DNA of 64,000 bases, taken from positions 1 through 64,000 of the forward strand of contig UBXV01000007.1 of NCBI GenBank assembly GCA_900469625.1, written 5' to 3'. Shown in pieces: positions 35,858 through 44,807 of the stretch (positions within the stretch are counted from its first letter, which is position 1; every line of letters starts with the position of its first letter). The notes beneath the pieces are model-generated. The model ran no database searches, was not told the DNA's origin, and saw nothing but the letters and a program-made list of their open reading frames with translations. This DNA comes from Hyphomicrobiales bacterium. GTDB taxonomy: Bacteria; Pseudomonadota; Alphaproteobacteria; Rhizobiales; Rhizobiaceae. Made by a program: the position numbers and the translations under genes.

Positions 35858-36816
35858 GCGGCGTCCCGATTGAGGTTGGCGCCGCCGGCATCGGTCAACA
35901 GGAATGCCTCGCCGCAAGCCTTGGCCAGCGTGCGCACACGCAGGATGTAGCTCTGGCGCTCGGTCACCGAAATCACGCCGCGCGCATCGAGCAGGTTGAA
36001 GACGTGGCTCGCCTTGATGCACTGGTCATAGGCCGGGAAGACGCATTTGTGCAGGTGGCTGTTGTTGCCGTCACCCGGCGCGCCGGCTGCCAGAAGCGCC
36101 TGGCATTCCGTTTCCGCATCGATGAAGTGCTGATGCAGCATGGCTGTGTTGGCGTATTCGAAGTTGTAGCGGGAATATTCCTGTTCCGCCTGCAGGAAGA
36201 CGTCGCCGTAGCTGATCTTTTCGGCGCCTTCGCGGCCGTTGAAGTTCAGATCATAGACATTGTCGACGCCCTGGACATACATCGCCAGCCGCTCGAGACC
36301 ATAGGTCAGCTCACCGGCAACCGGCGAGCACTCGATGCCGCAGACCGCCTGGAAATAGGTGAACTGCGACACTTCCATGCCGTCGCACCAGCATTCCCAA
36401 CCAAGGCCCCAGGCGCCGAGCGTCGGGCTTTCCCAATCGTCCTCGACGAAGCGAATGTCGTGAAGCAGCGGATCGAGGCCGATTGCCTCGAGCGAGCCGA
36501 GATAGAGTTCCTGCAGGTTCGATGGGTTCGGCTTCAGGATCACCTGATACTGATAATAATGCTGAAGGCGGTTCGGGTTCTCGCCATAGCGGCCGTCGGT
36601 CGGCCGGCGCGACGGCTGAACGTAGGCAGCCCGCCACGGACGGGGACCGAGCGCGCGCAGCGTCGTTGCCGGATGGAAGGTGCCGGCGCCGACTTCCATG
36701 TCGTAGGGCTGCAGCACGGCGCAACCCTTGTCGGCCCAATAATTGTGCAGCGTCAGGATCAGGGCCTGGAACGAGCGCTTGGGGTTCATGTGGTCGGGCA
36801 GCGAGGCGGTGGTCAT
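35854..36816 (-). CDS. glyQ: Glycyl-tRNA synthetase, alpha subunit
   Basis: Catalytic class II chain of the tetrameric glycyl-tRNA synthetase. 320 residues. Typical motifs: [20 protein letters not shown] at about 16-35, [15 protein letters not shown] at about 47-61, [20 protein letters not shown] at about 65-84, [12 protein letters not shown] and [17 protein letters not shown] at about 141-157. The start at 36816 ([10 protein letters not shown]) could also be the Met ten codons later. The partner glyS is about 5.2 kb downstream on the same strand. Confidence 0.96.
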   Translation of the reverse strand: MTTASLPDHMNPKRSFQALILTLHNYWADKGCAVLQPYDMEVGAGTFHPATTLRALGPRPWRAAYVQPSRRPTDGRYGENPNRLQHYYQYQVILKPNPSNLQELYLGSLEAIGLDPLLHDIRFVEDDWESPTLGAWGLGWECWCDGMEVSQFTYFQAVCGIECSPVAGELTYGLERLAMYVQGVDNVYDLNFNGREGAEKISYGDVFLQAEQEYSRYNFEYANTAMLHQHFIDAETECQALLAAGAPGDGNNSHLHKCVFPAYDQCIKASHVFNLLDARGVISVTERQSYILRVRTLAKACGEAFLLTDAGGANLNRDAA

Positions 36817-36925
36817 GGGGAACGTCCGAATTCTTCACGAAATGAGAGCCGGACAGGTGCCACGACGGGCGACAGGGGTCAAGCGCCCAAGCCGATCTGC
36901 GTGTAGGCAAAGATGCGCGAAAACC

Positions 36926-37117
36926 TCAGTCGTCGTCGCGCTTCAGCCGGTATTCGCCGGTCTCGGGATCCTTGACCAGGGTCCCGCTCGCGCCCGTCTG
37001 CTGTTCGCGGCGCGTCTGATCGCGCTGGCGCGTCAGTTTCTGTGCGTCCGCAATGAACTTGCGGTAACCGATCCAAAGGACGAAGCCTGCGATCAGGAGC
37101 AGGATAAGCTGCGGCAT
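36926..37117 (-). CDS. Small single-helix membrane protein, 63 residues
   Basis: One N-terminal membrane helix (LILLLIAGFVLWIGY) followed by a charged cytoplasmic tail (RQRDQTRREQQ) ending DPETGEYRLKRDDD. The last segment is a short conserved-looking beta motif. It lies between sppA and glyQ on the same strand. Function not known. Confidence 0.7.
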   Translation of the reverse strand: MPQLILLLIAGFVLWIGYRKFIADAQKLTRQRDQTRREQQTGASGTLVKDPETGEYRLKRDDD

Positions 37118-37209
37118 TTTTCCTCTCTACTGCATATTCAAATGCTGAAGCCACATTTGCGCGCCTGACAAGACACGCGGCGCTGCAGACCCTTTGCGCC
37201 GGTGGCGCC

Positions 37210-38076
37210 TCAAAGTCCGAAGCGCGCCCACAATGCCCTTTCCTCTACTGCTTCGGCAAGACCCGCCATCGCGGAAGCAGCGAGCGGCGCGGCGATATCG
37301 CCGGAAATCGATGCGCCCGTCTGGCGGCGCCCGAAAAGACTGCGGGCCGGCTGGATCAGCTCGAGCCGCGCCTTCTCGCCGTAACGCTTCTTCACTTCGC
37401 CGCGCAGATCGCCGAGACCGTCGATCAGACCGAGCTCCAATCCACGCCGCCCGGTCCAGAACAGGCCGGAAAAGACGTCGGGATGATCGGCCAGCAGCTG
37501 TCCGCGACGGGCCTTCACCATCTGGATGAAGGTATCGTGGATATCGAGCTGCAGGCTCTTCAGGAACTCGATGTCGCGTTCCTTCTCCGGCTGGAACGGA
37601 TCGAGCATGACCTTGTTCTCGCCGGCGGTATAGACGCGCCTCTCGACGCCAATCTTCTTCAACAGCTCCGGGAAGCCGAAACCGCCGGAGACAACGCCGA
37701 TGGAGCCGACGATCGAGGTCGGGTCGGCGATGATTTCGTCGCCGGCAAGCGCGATCATGTAGCCGCCGGATGCCGCCACGTCCTCGACGAAGATCAGCAC
37801 GCGCTTCTTTTTTTCCTGAGCGAGGTCGCGGATACGCTGATAGATCAGCCGCGACTGCACCGGCGATCCGCCGGGCGAATTGATCGAGATCGCAACGGCC
37901 GGTGCGTCCTTGACGCCAAAGGCCTTTTCCAGAAGAGGTGCTGCCGAGGCGATATTGAGCGCCGGGCGAAACTGGCCGCCGCCGGCCATGATGGCACCGT
38001 GAAGGCGCACCACGGGGATCGCGATGCCATCCCGCCGAAAACGCTTCGGCATCAGCCTTTTGAAGAACCCGGCCAT
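37210..38076 (-). CDS. sppA: Signal peptide peptidase, S49 family
   Basis: Serine protease of 288 residues, the short single-domain SppA form that assembles as a ring. The Ser nucleophile lies in DVAASGGYMIALAGDE at about 101-116 and the Lys general base in TAGENKVMLDPF near 155. The ATG at 38076 (MAGFFKRLMPKRF) has GGAG five bases upstream. There is no clear membrane helix at the N-terminus, only a basic amphipathic stretch, so membrane attachment may be weak. Expected to clear leftover signal peptides; a housekeeping role is inferred. Confidence 0.92.
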   Translation of the reverse strand: MAGFFKRLMPKRFRRDGIAIPVVRLHGAIMAGGGQFRPALNIASAAPLLEKAFGVKDAPAVAISINSPGGSPVQSRLIYQRIRDLAQEKKKRVLIFVEDVAASGGYMIALAGDEIIADPTSIVGSIGVVSGGFGFPELLKKIGVERRVYTAGENKVMLDPFQPEKERDIEFLKSLQLDIHDTFIQMVKARRGQLLADHPDVFSGLFWTGRRGLELGLIDGLGDLRGEVKKRYGEKARLELIQPARSLFGRRQTGASISGDIAAPLAASAMAGLAEAVEERALWARFGL

Positions 38077-38152
38077 GTCAACTCCTGCAATACGAAACCG
38101 TGTGACTGCATGTATGCACTGACCGCCCAAACGCAATGCCGCATACGGTAAA

Positions 38153-38944
38153 TCAGCGGCGTCGATAGGCCGCCCGCCCGTTGTTGAGGTCGTCGACATC
38201 AGCGGAAAAGCGGTGGGTTCCCTCCTCGTGCACGATCAATGGCGCGCGCAGCACCAGCCGCTTTCGGCTCTGCTTGATCGCGGTGACGAGGATGCGCACG
38301 GCATTCTCCCCGGCACGTGGATGCAGCGCCGTGATCTCGATGCCGCCGAAACGGCGGCGGCAGGCCGCAATGATGTCGGCGATCGATTCCGGCCGGGCGA
38401 TCAGCGACAATTGCCCACCCGGCTTCATGATCGCGCCCGCCGTCTTGATCCAGATCTCGAAGAGGTCCTCGCTCATCGCATGCGCCTCGGCCTTGAGGCT
38501 GTCGGGCGTGCGGCGGTCGGAGGCGTCGTTGAAGGGCGGGTTCATGATCACATGGTCGAAGGCATCGTCCGGCAGGCCGGCGGCGCGGCGCGCCCTGCCG
38601 GCAAGCGCGACATCGGCCTCGATCACGCTGAGGCGCGCGGCGAAACGTCCGTTTTCGGCAAGCGCCAGGCTTCGGCGCGCATAGGCCGCCATGGTGGGTG
38701 ACCGTTCCACCAGCACGACCTCGGCCAGATCGAGCCGCGAGGCGACCGCCATGCCGGCAGCGCCCGCTCCGGCGCCCAGATCGGCGACGCGGCAGGTGCG
38801 GTCGGAGGCGACCAGGGAGGCTAGCAGCATCGCGTCCATGCCGGAGCGATGGCCCTGCCCCAGCGGCTGCACCACATGGAACCGGCCGCGGTGGAACGCA
38901 TCCACCGTTTCAGTGGCGACTGGCGCCATCGGTTCTTCGCTCAT
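38153..38944 (-). CDS. tRNA1(Val) adenine-N6-methyltransferase-like (TrmN6 family)
   Basis: SAM-dependent methyltransferase of 263 residues. SAM-binding motif I reads VADLGAGAGAAGMAVA at about 54-69; the catalytic N-P-P-F motif is in IMNPPFNDASD at about 127-137, typical for N6-adenine or N-methylation of RNA. By similarity to YfiC/TrmN6 it would methylate A37 of a tRNA. It is followed on the same strand by sppA and preceded by a DUF2007 gene 37 bases upstream, so an operon is likely. Confidence 0.85.
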   Translation of the reverse strand: MSEEPMAPVATETVDAFHRGRFHVVQPLGQGHRSGMDAMLLASLVASDRTCRVADLGAGAGAAGMAVASRLDLAEVVLVERSPTMAAYARRSLALAENGRFAARLSVIEADVALAGRARRAAGLPDDAFDHVIMNPPFNDASDRRTPDSLKAEAHAMSEDLFEIWIKTAGAIMKPGGQLSLIARPESIADIIAACRRRFGGIEITALHPRAGENAVRILVTAIKQSRKRLVLRAPLIVHEEGTHRFSADVDDLNNGRAAYRRR

Positions 38945-38981
38945 GGCAGAGCGCCTGTCATGGACGGCAATGCGCCAGCAA

Positions 38982-39203
38982 TCATGCCCGCAACTCCGCT
39001 TCCAGACCGGCCTCGACCAGGATGCGGCGGGCGGCTTCGGCGTCGTCGTCCGACACCAGGAAACGGCGCGGCAACAGCCCCAACGATCCCTCGAGAATGC
39101 TCATGCCCTGATCGGCGATCAGGCTGTTGATACCGGCGTCCTTCATCAGGCTCTCGACGAAAGAGAGCAGAACGACGTCGTTGGTGCGGATCAATTCCTT
39201 CAT
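38982..39203 (-). CDS. DUF2007 family protein
   Basis: A 73-residue ACT-like ferredoxin-fold protein (MKELIRTNDVVLLSFVESLM, with GLLPRRFLVSDDDAEAARRI near 45-63). DUF2007 proteins are described as putative signal-transducing modules, and small ones like this are common in Hyphomicrobiales next to a methyltransferase. Its promoter is shared divergently with ispB. Confidence 0.85.
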   Translation of the reverse strand: MKELIRTNDVVLLSFVESLMKDAGINSLIADQGMSILEGSLGLLPRRFLVSDDDAEAARRILVEAGLEAELRA

Positions 39204-39274
39204 CCAGCGGTTTTTCCTGTCCTATTTCAGCAAGCGGGACAATTCGCCTCTTGCCGCACGTGCCCCCCCTTCCT

Positions 39275-39292
39275 ATTGTCGAAAGCGACAAT
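39275..39292. promoter_or_regulatory. 18-base palindrome in the DUF2007/ispB divergent promoter
   Basis: ATTGTCG / CGACAAT with the spacer AAAG, 17 bases before the ispB start. It may be an operator for either gene. The regulator is unknown. Confidence 0.45.
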
Positions 39293-39308
39293 GAAAACAG
39301 GAGTCCCG

Positions 39309-40328
39309 GTGTTGGGCGTAGTGATACCGCTGGAAGACAGCAAAAACAAACAGGCGTCCGTCAAGCCGCTCGTTGATCTGACGTCTCCCGACATGGAACG
39401 CGTCAACCAGCTCATCCTGTCGCGGGCCGGTTCCGACGTCCAGATGATTCCTGAGGTTGCCAACCACCTGATCTCGTCGGGCGGCAAGCGCCTGCGCCCG
39501 ATGCTGACGCTCGCTTCGGCGGCGATGTTCGGCTACGAGGGCGATGCCCACGTCAAGCTCGCCACCAGCGTCGAGTTCATGCACACGGCCACGCTTCTGC
39601 ATGACGACGTTGTCGACGAGAGCGACCTGCGGCGCGGCAAATCCACCGCCCGCACGATCTGGGGCAACCAGGCAAGCGTGCTCGTCGGCGACTTCCTGCT
39701 CGGCCAGGCCTTCCGCATGATGGTCGATGTCGGTTCGCTCGATGCGCTCGACGTGCTGTCGACCGCAGCTTCCGTCATCGCCGAGGGCGAGGTGCTGCAG
39801 CTTTCCGTCGCCAAGAACATGGAAACGACCGAGGACGACTATCTGCAGGTCATCCGCGCCAAGACGGCAGCGCTCTTTGCCGCTGCTGCCGAAGTCGGCC
39901 CGATCGTCGCCCAGACCAGCAAATCCGATCGCAACGCGCTGAAATCCTACGGCATGAATCTCGGCCTCGCCTTCCAGCTCGTCGACGACGTGCTCGACTA
40001 TGGCGGCTCGGCCAGCGAGCTCGGCAAGAATGTCGGCGACGATTTCCGCGAGGGCAAGATCACCCTGCCGGTGATCCTGTCCTATCGCCGAGGTACGCCG
40101 GAAGACCGCGCCTTCTGGCGCGAGGCGATCGAAGGTGGCAACAGCAGCGACGCCAACCTCGAAAAGGCGCTCGGCCTGATCAAGCGCTACGGCGGCCTGA
40201 GCGACACCATTGCCCGGGCGCAGCATTATGGCACGATCGCGCGTGATGCCCTGGCGCCGCTTCCGGTTTCGCCGTGGAAATCGGCGCTGACCGAGGTCAT
40301 CGACTTCTGCATCGACCGGGTTAGCTGA
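39309..40328 (+). CDS. ispB: Polyprenyl (octaprenyl/decaprenyl) diphosphate synthase
   Basis: Builds the long isoprenoid tail of ubiquinone from FPP and IPP, feeding UbiA. 339 residues with both Asp-rich motifs: LLHDDVVDESDLRRG at about 97-111 and LAFQLVDDVLDYGG at about 219-232, and GGKRLRPMLTL near 58. The start is taken as GTG 39309 because AGGAG lies at 39299-39303; a TTG one codon later and an ATG at 39291 (no ribosome site) are alternatives. Chain length (C40 or C50) cannot be read; rhizobia make Q-10. Confidence 0.92.
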   Translation: MLGVVIPLEDSKNKQASVKPLVDLTSPDMERVNQLILSRAGSDVQMIPEVANHLISSGGKRLRPMLTLASAAMFGYEGDAHVKLATSVEFMHTATLLHDDVVDESDLRRGKSTARTIWGNQASVLVGDFLLGQAFRMMVDVGSLDALDVLSTAASVIAEGEVLQLSVAKNMETTEDDYLQVIRAKTAALFAAAAEVGPIVAQTSKSDRNALKSYGMNLGLAFQLVDDVLDYGGSASELGKNVGDDFREGKITLPVILSYRRGTPEDRAFWREAIEGGNSSDANLEKALGLIKRYGGLSDTIARAQHYGTIARDALAPLPVSPWKSALTEVIDFCIDRVS

Positions 40329-40492
40329 CCCGGTACGGCTGCGCGGCCCGAACACCCAAGAGGAATTTCTTGCCGCATTGCGCCAAAAAAGCCATTCTGT
40401 TCCTCAAGAGTTGTGCCGGGCAATACGTGGCTGATTCCAAAACAACCCTCAGTCGTGCGCAAGGCCGAGAGATCGGCTATGAAAGGTTTGAC

Positions 40493-42325
40493 ATGCGGCA
40501 AAAGACGATCCTGCGCCTTCTCTCCGGCGCTGCACTGATGGCTTTTGCCACGGTCGGCAGCAGCTACCAGGCTTTCGCCGAGGAAAAGGCCGCCGTCGAA
40601 GAGACCGAACCTTTCGACATCACGTCCGTCAACACTTTTTCCGGCGCGTTTCTCGCTGCCCGCACCGCTGATACCGATCGTGATTTTGCGACTGCCAACG
40701 AACTCTATCGCATCGCCCTGCAATTCGAACCCGGCAACAACGACGTCAAGCAGCGGCTGATGATCACGCTGCTGATGGCCGGCAAGTTCGACGAAGGCGC
40801 CAAGATCGCCGAGCAACTGAAATCGGACCCCGCCGTCGAGCGTATTACCACCGTGATCCGCGCGATCGAGGCGATACGAAAGCGCGAGTATCGCAATGCG
40901 CAGAAGCTTTTGAACTACGAAGGCCCCAACGATCTCGACCGGCTGATGAACGGTCTTTTGTCCGCATGGGCCAAGTTTGGCCAGGGCAAGCCCAAGGAAG
41001 CGCTGGCAGAGGTCAATGGACTTGACGGACCGGACTGGTTCCGCGTGTTCAAGAACTACCATGCCGGCGCGATTGCCATCGCCTCCGGCGACAAGACCAC
41101 GGCGCGCGCCAAGCTCAATGACGCGATCCTCGATCGCGAAGGCGGCGCCGCCGCACCCGACACCTTCATGCGGGCAGTCGAGGCGCTTGCCCGCTTCGAA
41201 GCACGGGAAAACAACAAGCAGAAGGCGCTCGACACGATCGCCGTCGGCGAGAACATGGTCAACAACTACACGCCGCTCGAAGCGCTGAGGAAAAGCATCG
41301 AAACCGGCGTGCCGCAGGAGCAGCAGGTCAAGACCGCATCGCAAGGGGCGGCGGCCGTGCTCTTTTCCATCGGTGGTGCGCTCAACCGCGAGGGCGCCGA
41401 AGACATCGTCTCGCTCTACCTGCAAACGGCCCGCCGTCTCGACCCTGACAGTGCGGATATTCTGGTGATGCTCGCCGGCATCGCCGAGAACCTGAAGAAG
41501 CCGAAGGAAGCGATCGAGCTTTACCAGAGCGTGCCCGAGGCCTCGCCGATGCGCCGCCTGTCTGAGTTGCAGCTCGGCCTCAGCCTTGCCTCCATCGGCA
41601 AGGTCGATGAAGCCAAGAAGCACCTGAAGGCGCTGATCGACGTCGACCCGAAGAATATCCGCAACTATCTCGCCTATGGCAGCGTGCTTTCCGACGCCAA
41701 GGACTACAAGGAGATGGGCGAACTCTACGACCGGGCGGTTGACCAGATCGGTCCCGTGCCGAAGCGCAGCGACTGGACCGTGTTCTTCCAGCGCGGCATC
41801 GCCTATGAGCGCCAGAAGCTGTGGGAGAAGGCCGAGCCGAACTTCCGCAAGGCGCTGGAACTCAACCCGGACCAGCCGCAGGTGCTGAACTATCTCGGCT
41901 ATTCCTGGGTCGACATGAACATCAACCTGGAAGAAGGCCTCGACATGATCCGCAAGGCGGTCGAGCTGAAGCCGGATGATGGTTACATCGTCGATTCGCT
42001 CGGCTGGGCCTATTTCCGCATGAACCGCTTCGACGATGCGGTGGTCGAGCTTGAGAAAGCCGCCGAGCTGATGGCTGGCGATCCGACCATCAACGATCAT
42101 CTCGGTGATGCCTACTGGCGCGTCGGCCGCAAGCTCGAAGCGGTGTTCCAGTGGACGCAGACGCTTGAGCTGAAGCCCGAGGAAGCCGAGATCCCGAAGA
42201 TCAAGGCCAAGATCGAAAACGGTCTACCGGCGCTGAAGGAAGTCGTGCCGGCCTCTGCCGACGCCAAGGAGACGGCGCCGAAGAAGGTGACCCCGGAAGC
42301 GCCCGCGCCGGACAAGAAGTCCTGA
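40493..42325 (+). CDS. Exported tetratricopeptide-repeat protein
   Basis: A 610-residue protein with a signal peptide (LRLLSGAALMAFATVGSSYQAFA, cleavage about 30) and TPR units through most of its length, clearest in the C-terminal half (KAEPNFRKALELNPDQPQVL at about 448-467, LGYSWVDMNINLEEGLDMI, GWAYFRMNRFDDAVVELEKA). The ATG at 40493 follows AAAGG; the frame extends 41 codons upstream without a better start. It ends in a Lys/Pro-rich tail. TPR proteins of this type are scaffolds in envelope complexes; the partner is unknown. It lies 7 bases before ispE. Confidence 0.85.
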   Translation: MRQKTILRLLSGAALMAFATVGSSYQAFAEEKAAVEETEPFDITSVNTFSGAFLAARTADTDRDFATANELYRIALQFEPGNNDVKQRLMITLLMAGKFDEGAKIAEQLKSDPAVERITTVIRAIEAIRKREYRNAQKLLNYEGPNDLDRLMNGLLSAWAKFGQGKPKEALAEVNGLDGPDWFRVFKNYHAGAIAIASGDKTTARAKLNDAILDREGGAAAPDTFMRAVEALARFEARENNKQKALDTIAVGENMVNNYTPLEALRKSIETGVPQEQQVKTASQGAAAVLFSIGGALNREGAEDIVSLYLQTARRLDPDSADILVMLAGIAENLKKPKEAIELYQSVPEASPMRRLSELQLGLSLASIGKVDEAKKHLKALIDVDPKNIRNYLAYGSVLSDAKDYKEMGELYDRAVDQIGPVPKRSDWTVFFQRGIAYERQKLWEKAEPNFRKALELNPDQPQVLNYLGYSWVDMNINLEEGLDMIRKAVELKPDDGYIVDSLGWAYFRMNRFDDAVVELEKAAELMAGDPTINDHLGDAYWRVGRKLEAVFQWTQTLELKPEEAEIPKIKAKIENGLPALKEVVPASADAKETAPKKVTPEAPAPDKKS

Positions 42326-42332
42326 TCGCAGC

Positions 42333-43247
42333 ATGCTTCAAGGCGGGATTGCGGGCTTTGCGCTGACACGGGCGGCGCCCGCCAAGATCAATCTGGCACT
42401 GCATGTCGTCGGCCAACGGGCCGACGGCCATCATCTCCTCGAAAGCCTTGTCACTTTTGCTGATCGCGGCGACCGGATCGGTCTCGTTCCATCGAGCGAG
42501 GACCGGTTTACCCTGTCCGGTCCCTTCGCCGCCGAACTGTCGGCACCCGGTGACGGTCAGAGCGGCAACCTGGTGCTCAAGGCACGCGACCTGCTGCGAC
42601 AGGTGCTTCCGGCGCAGGGCGTCGAAACGACGCCAGTCCATATCCACCTCGAAAAGAACCTGCCGATAGCCTCCGGCATCGGTGGCGGGTCCGCCGATGC
42701 GGCGGCGACCCTGCGCGGGCTCATCGACCTTTGGAACCTTCGGATCGAGCCGGCATCGCTCGCCGCCCTCGCACTCAAGCTCGGTGCCGATGTGCCGATG
42801 TGCCTCGACGGCCGACCGCTTGTCGCCAGGGGGATCGGCGAAGAGATCACCCCCACGCCGGACCTTCCTTCCTTCCCGATCGTGCTGGTCAATCCGCGCG
42901 TCGCCGTGTCGACGCCGGTGATCTTTCGGATGCTGGAAAACAAGAGCAACCCGCCGCTTGTCGTTCCGGCAGTCCGTGGATCTACCGTGGACTGGCTGGC
43001 AGCCCTGGCCGGGATGCGCAACGATCTGGAGCCGCCCGCCCGCCAGCTGCAGCCTGTCATCGCCGACGTATCCGGGGCGCTGGCCGCAAGCGGAGCGGCT
43101 CTGGTGCGCATGTCCGGTTCGGGTGCCACCTGCTTTGGCCTGTTCGACAGCGACGAGCGCGCTTCGCGTGCGGCGCACGCGCTTTCTGCTGCGCATCCCG
43201 AATGGTACGTTCTTTCGGCAAGGACAAGAGGCAGAGCCAACAGATGA
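42333..43247 (+). CDS. ispE: 4-(cytidine 5'-diphospho)-2-C-methyl-D-erythritol kinase
   Basis: GHMP kinase of the MEP isoprenoid pathway, 304 residues. The substrate end shows APAKINLALHVVGQRADGHH at about 15-34 and the ATP loop LPIASGIGGGSADAAATLRG at about 110-129. The C-terminal motif VRMSGSGATCFGLF is at about 254-267. The stop overlaps the moaB ATG (ATGA), so translation is coupled. Together with ispB and ubiA it supplies isoprenoid units. Confidence 0.95.
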   Translation: MLQGGIAGFALTRAAPAKINLALHVVGQRADGHHLLESLVTFADRGDRIGLVPSSEDRFTLSGPFAAELSAPGDGQSGNLVLKARDLLRQVLPAQGVETTPVHIHLEKNLPIASGIGGGSADAAATLRGLIDLWNLRIEPASLAALALKLGADVPMCLDGRPLVARGIGEEITPTPDLPSFPIVLVNPRVAVSTPVIFRMLENKSNPPLVVPAVRGSTVDWLAALAGMRNDLEPPARQLQPVIADVSGALAASGAALVRMSGSGATCFGLFDSDERASRAAHALSAAHPEWYVLSARTRGRANR

Positions 43248-43786
43248 CCGGAACCAAAGACGACCGCCCCTTCATTCCCGTCGGTATCGCCATCCTGACG
43301 GTCTCCGACACGCGCACGCTTGCCGACGACAAGTCCGGAGACACGCTGCAAGCCAGGGTGCTGGACGCCGGCCACCGCCTCCAGGCGCGCGCCATCGTGC
43401 TCGATGACAGGAAAGCGATCCACGATCAGGTGGAAGCCTGGACGCTCGACGCAGCGATCGATGTGGTGATCACGACGGGCGGGACCGGCTTTACCGGCCG
43501 CGACGTCACGCCTGAGGCGCTGGAGCCGCTGTTCGAAAAGCGCATGGATGGCTTCTCTGAGGTCTTCCATCGGATTTCCTACGACAAGATCGGCACTTCG
43601 ACGATCCAGTCGCGCGCGACCGGTGGCGTCGCCAACGCCACCTTCATCTTCGTCTTGCCGGGCTCGCCCGGCGCCTGCAGGGATGCATGGGACGGTATCC
43701 TCAGGCAGCAGCTCGACTACCGGCACATGCCGTGCAACTTCGTCGAGATCATGCCGCGCCTCTCCGAGCATTTGAAACGCGGCTGA
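43244..43786 (+). CDS. moaB: Molybdenum cofactor biosynthesis protein B
   Basis: Molybdopterin adenylyltransferase-like protein of 180 residues. It shows VGIAILTVSDTRTLADDKSG at the N-terminus, DVVITTGGTGFTGRDVTPEA at about 68-87 and LPGSPGACRDAWDGIL at about 143-158. The ATG overlaps the ispE stop (ATGA). In many bacteria MoaB adenylylates molybdopterin or is a paralogue of Mog; which holds here is not clear. Confidence 0.93.
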   Translation: MTGTKDDRPFIPVGIAILTVSDTRTLADDKSGDTLQARVLDAGHRLQARAIVLDDRKAIHDQVEAWTLDAAIDVVITTGGTGFTGRDVTPEALEPLFEKRMDGFSEVFHRISYDKIGTSTIQSRATGGVANATFIFVLPGSPGACRDAWDGILRQQLDYRHMPCNFVEIMPRLSEHLKRG

Positions 43787-43904
43787 TCCTTACGGCTGCG
43801 ACGCGACCGCGACTGCCTGTTCCCTGGGGAACTGCCAGGCTGGCTGCTACCTGCTAAACCTTTTTGCGTCAGCTCGAATTGAAGGATCGCAAAGAGACCC
43901 GAGC

Positions 43905-44069
43905 AAGTCCTTCGACCGGAGCAAAGACGAGCCCATCGCTGACGTCCCCCAAGCGATGGGAACATAACCATACGACGCGCGGCTCGCCCGGTCGCTCGGA
44001 CAGGTATTTGCTAACAAGGATATTTGGTAGCCGCCTGGAGGTGCCGTCCGCTGGACAGGCACCTTTTTT
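43905..44069 (+). ncRNA. Candidate small RNA between moaB and a glycosyltransferase gene
   Basis: An intergenic stretch with two clear hairpins on the plus strand. The first, 43932-43960, has a perfect 9-base stem CCCATCGCT / AGCGATGGG and an 11-base loop containing TCCCCC, which could pair with Shine-Dalgarno sequences. The second is a strong intrinsic terminator. The 5' end is a guess; no promoter was identified. It could also be only the moaB 3' UTR, but the stop is about 140 bases upstream of the first hairpin. Confidence 0.45.
44039..44069 (+). terminator. Strong intrinsic terminator
   Basis: Stem AGGTGCC-GTCC / GGAC-A-GGCACCT with a three-base loop and one bulged A, followed by a T-run (last paired T plus five). 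It ends transcription from moaB or from the candidate sRNA. Confidence 0.88.
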
Positions 44070-44088
44070 GTTGGCTGCAGCCCAAGCT

Positions 44089-44616
44089 TCAGGCGCTCTG
44101 CCTGCTGTCGACAGCAACCCAGGCAGGGACGAGTTCGGTCGAAAGTTTTCGCACCGCGCGAATATTGGTCATCTCGCTCAGCTGCATTTTTCCGCGTGCA
44201 ACGGCAAGCGCGTCGCCCTTGCGCAGCAGGAAGCCCGCCTCCAGAGGCTTGCCGCGCCGCGCCAGACGATGCAGCAACGGCTTGCGGTGCAGCCGCGACG
44301 GTGAAAAACGCGCCGGGCTCTTGTGCAACGAGACGTATTCGACGAGTTCGTCCACCCAGCGCCCGATCGGCCGGGCACCGGGCTCGAGCAGCATCAGCCA
44401 CTCGCCGCGCGCAGAGCGCACGATCTCACCCAGATCCCAATCGACGCAGAAGCGGCACCCGGCCGCATCCGCCACATGCGCGGAACCGTCGCTCGAGCCG
44501 TGATCGAGGATGATGACGTCGCTGACCAGACCCTCCACGGCGCCAGCCACGAGCACCGACAGCGTCTGTGCCAGTTCCGTCTCGTTGTCGCGCGTTTCCA
44601 TGATGATCGTCAGCAT
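44089..44616 (-). CDS. Short family-2-like glycosyltransferase
   Basis: A 175-residue protein with a GT-A fold start: LTIIMETRDNETELAQTL, then DVIILDHGSSDGSAHVADAA at about 33-52 and GEWLMLLEPGARPIGRW at about 71-87, where the usual DxD appears as EPG. It is short for GT2 (usually over 220), lacks a clear metal-binding DxD and has no membrane helix, so activity is doubtful. No other polysaccharide gene is nearby. Confidence 0.75.
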   Translation of the reverse strand: MLTIIMETRDNETELAQTLSVLVAGAVEGLVSDVIILDHGSSDGSAHVADAAGCRFCVDWDLGEIVRSARGEWLMLLEPGARPIGRWVDELVEYVSLHKSPARFSPSRLHRKPLLHRLARRGKPLEAGFLLRKGDALAVARGKMQLSEMTNIRAVRKLSTELVPAWVAVDSRQSA

Positions 44617-44722
44617 CGCTTTTCCTACCGCATTGCAGCGTAGATTGCTACAGCGACGTCAGCGCCCTTCCCTCTCCCTCCGATGTCGCGCGCAATCGGT
44701 GTTTTCAGCGCCAGTGTTTTTT

Positions 44723-44737
44723 GTTCTTGAATTGTTC
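44723..44737. promoter_or_regulatory. LexA (SOS) box, GTTC-N7-GTTC
   Basis: GTTC TTGAATT GTTC matches exactly the alphaproteobacterial LexA direct repeat. It lies 70 bases before the radical SAM gene start and 107 bases from the divergent glycosyltransferase. Confidence 0.65.
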
Positions 44738-44807
44738 CCTCAATCGCGATAGGAAAATGATCAGAACAAAACGGGATCAAAACTCCAGAGATCCCTCGGA
44801 GATTCCG

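Noticed and set aside
40226-42100. 624-codon minus-strand frame
   Set aside because: Opposite the TPR gene and the end of ispB; no recognisable sequence.
43787-43870. GTTCCC/GGGAAC hairpin after moaB as terminator
   Set aside because: Two-base loop and no T-run; the strong terminator is at 44039-44069.
44764-44778. Second LexA box (GAAC-N7-GATC)
   Set aside because: The right half has one mismatch in a four-base core; the exact site at 44723-44737 is enough.
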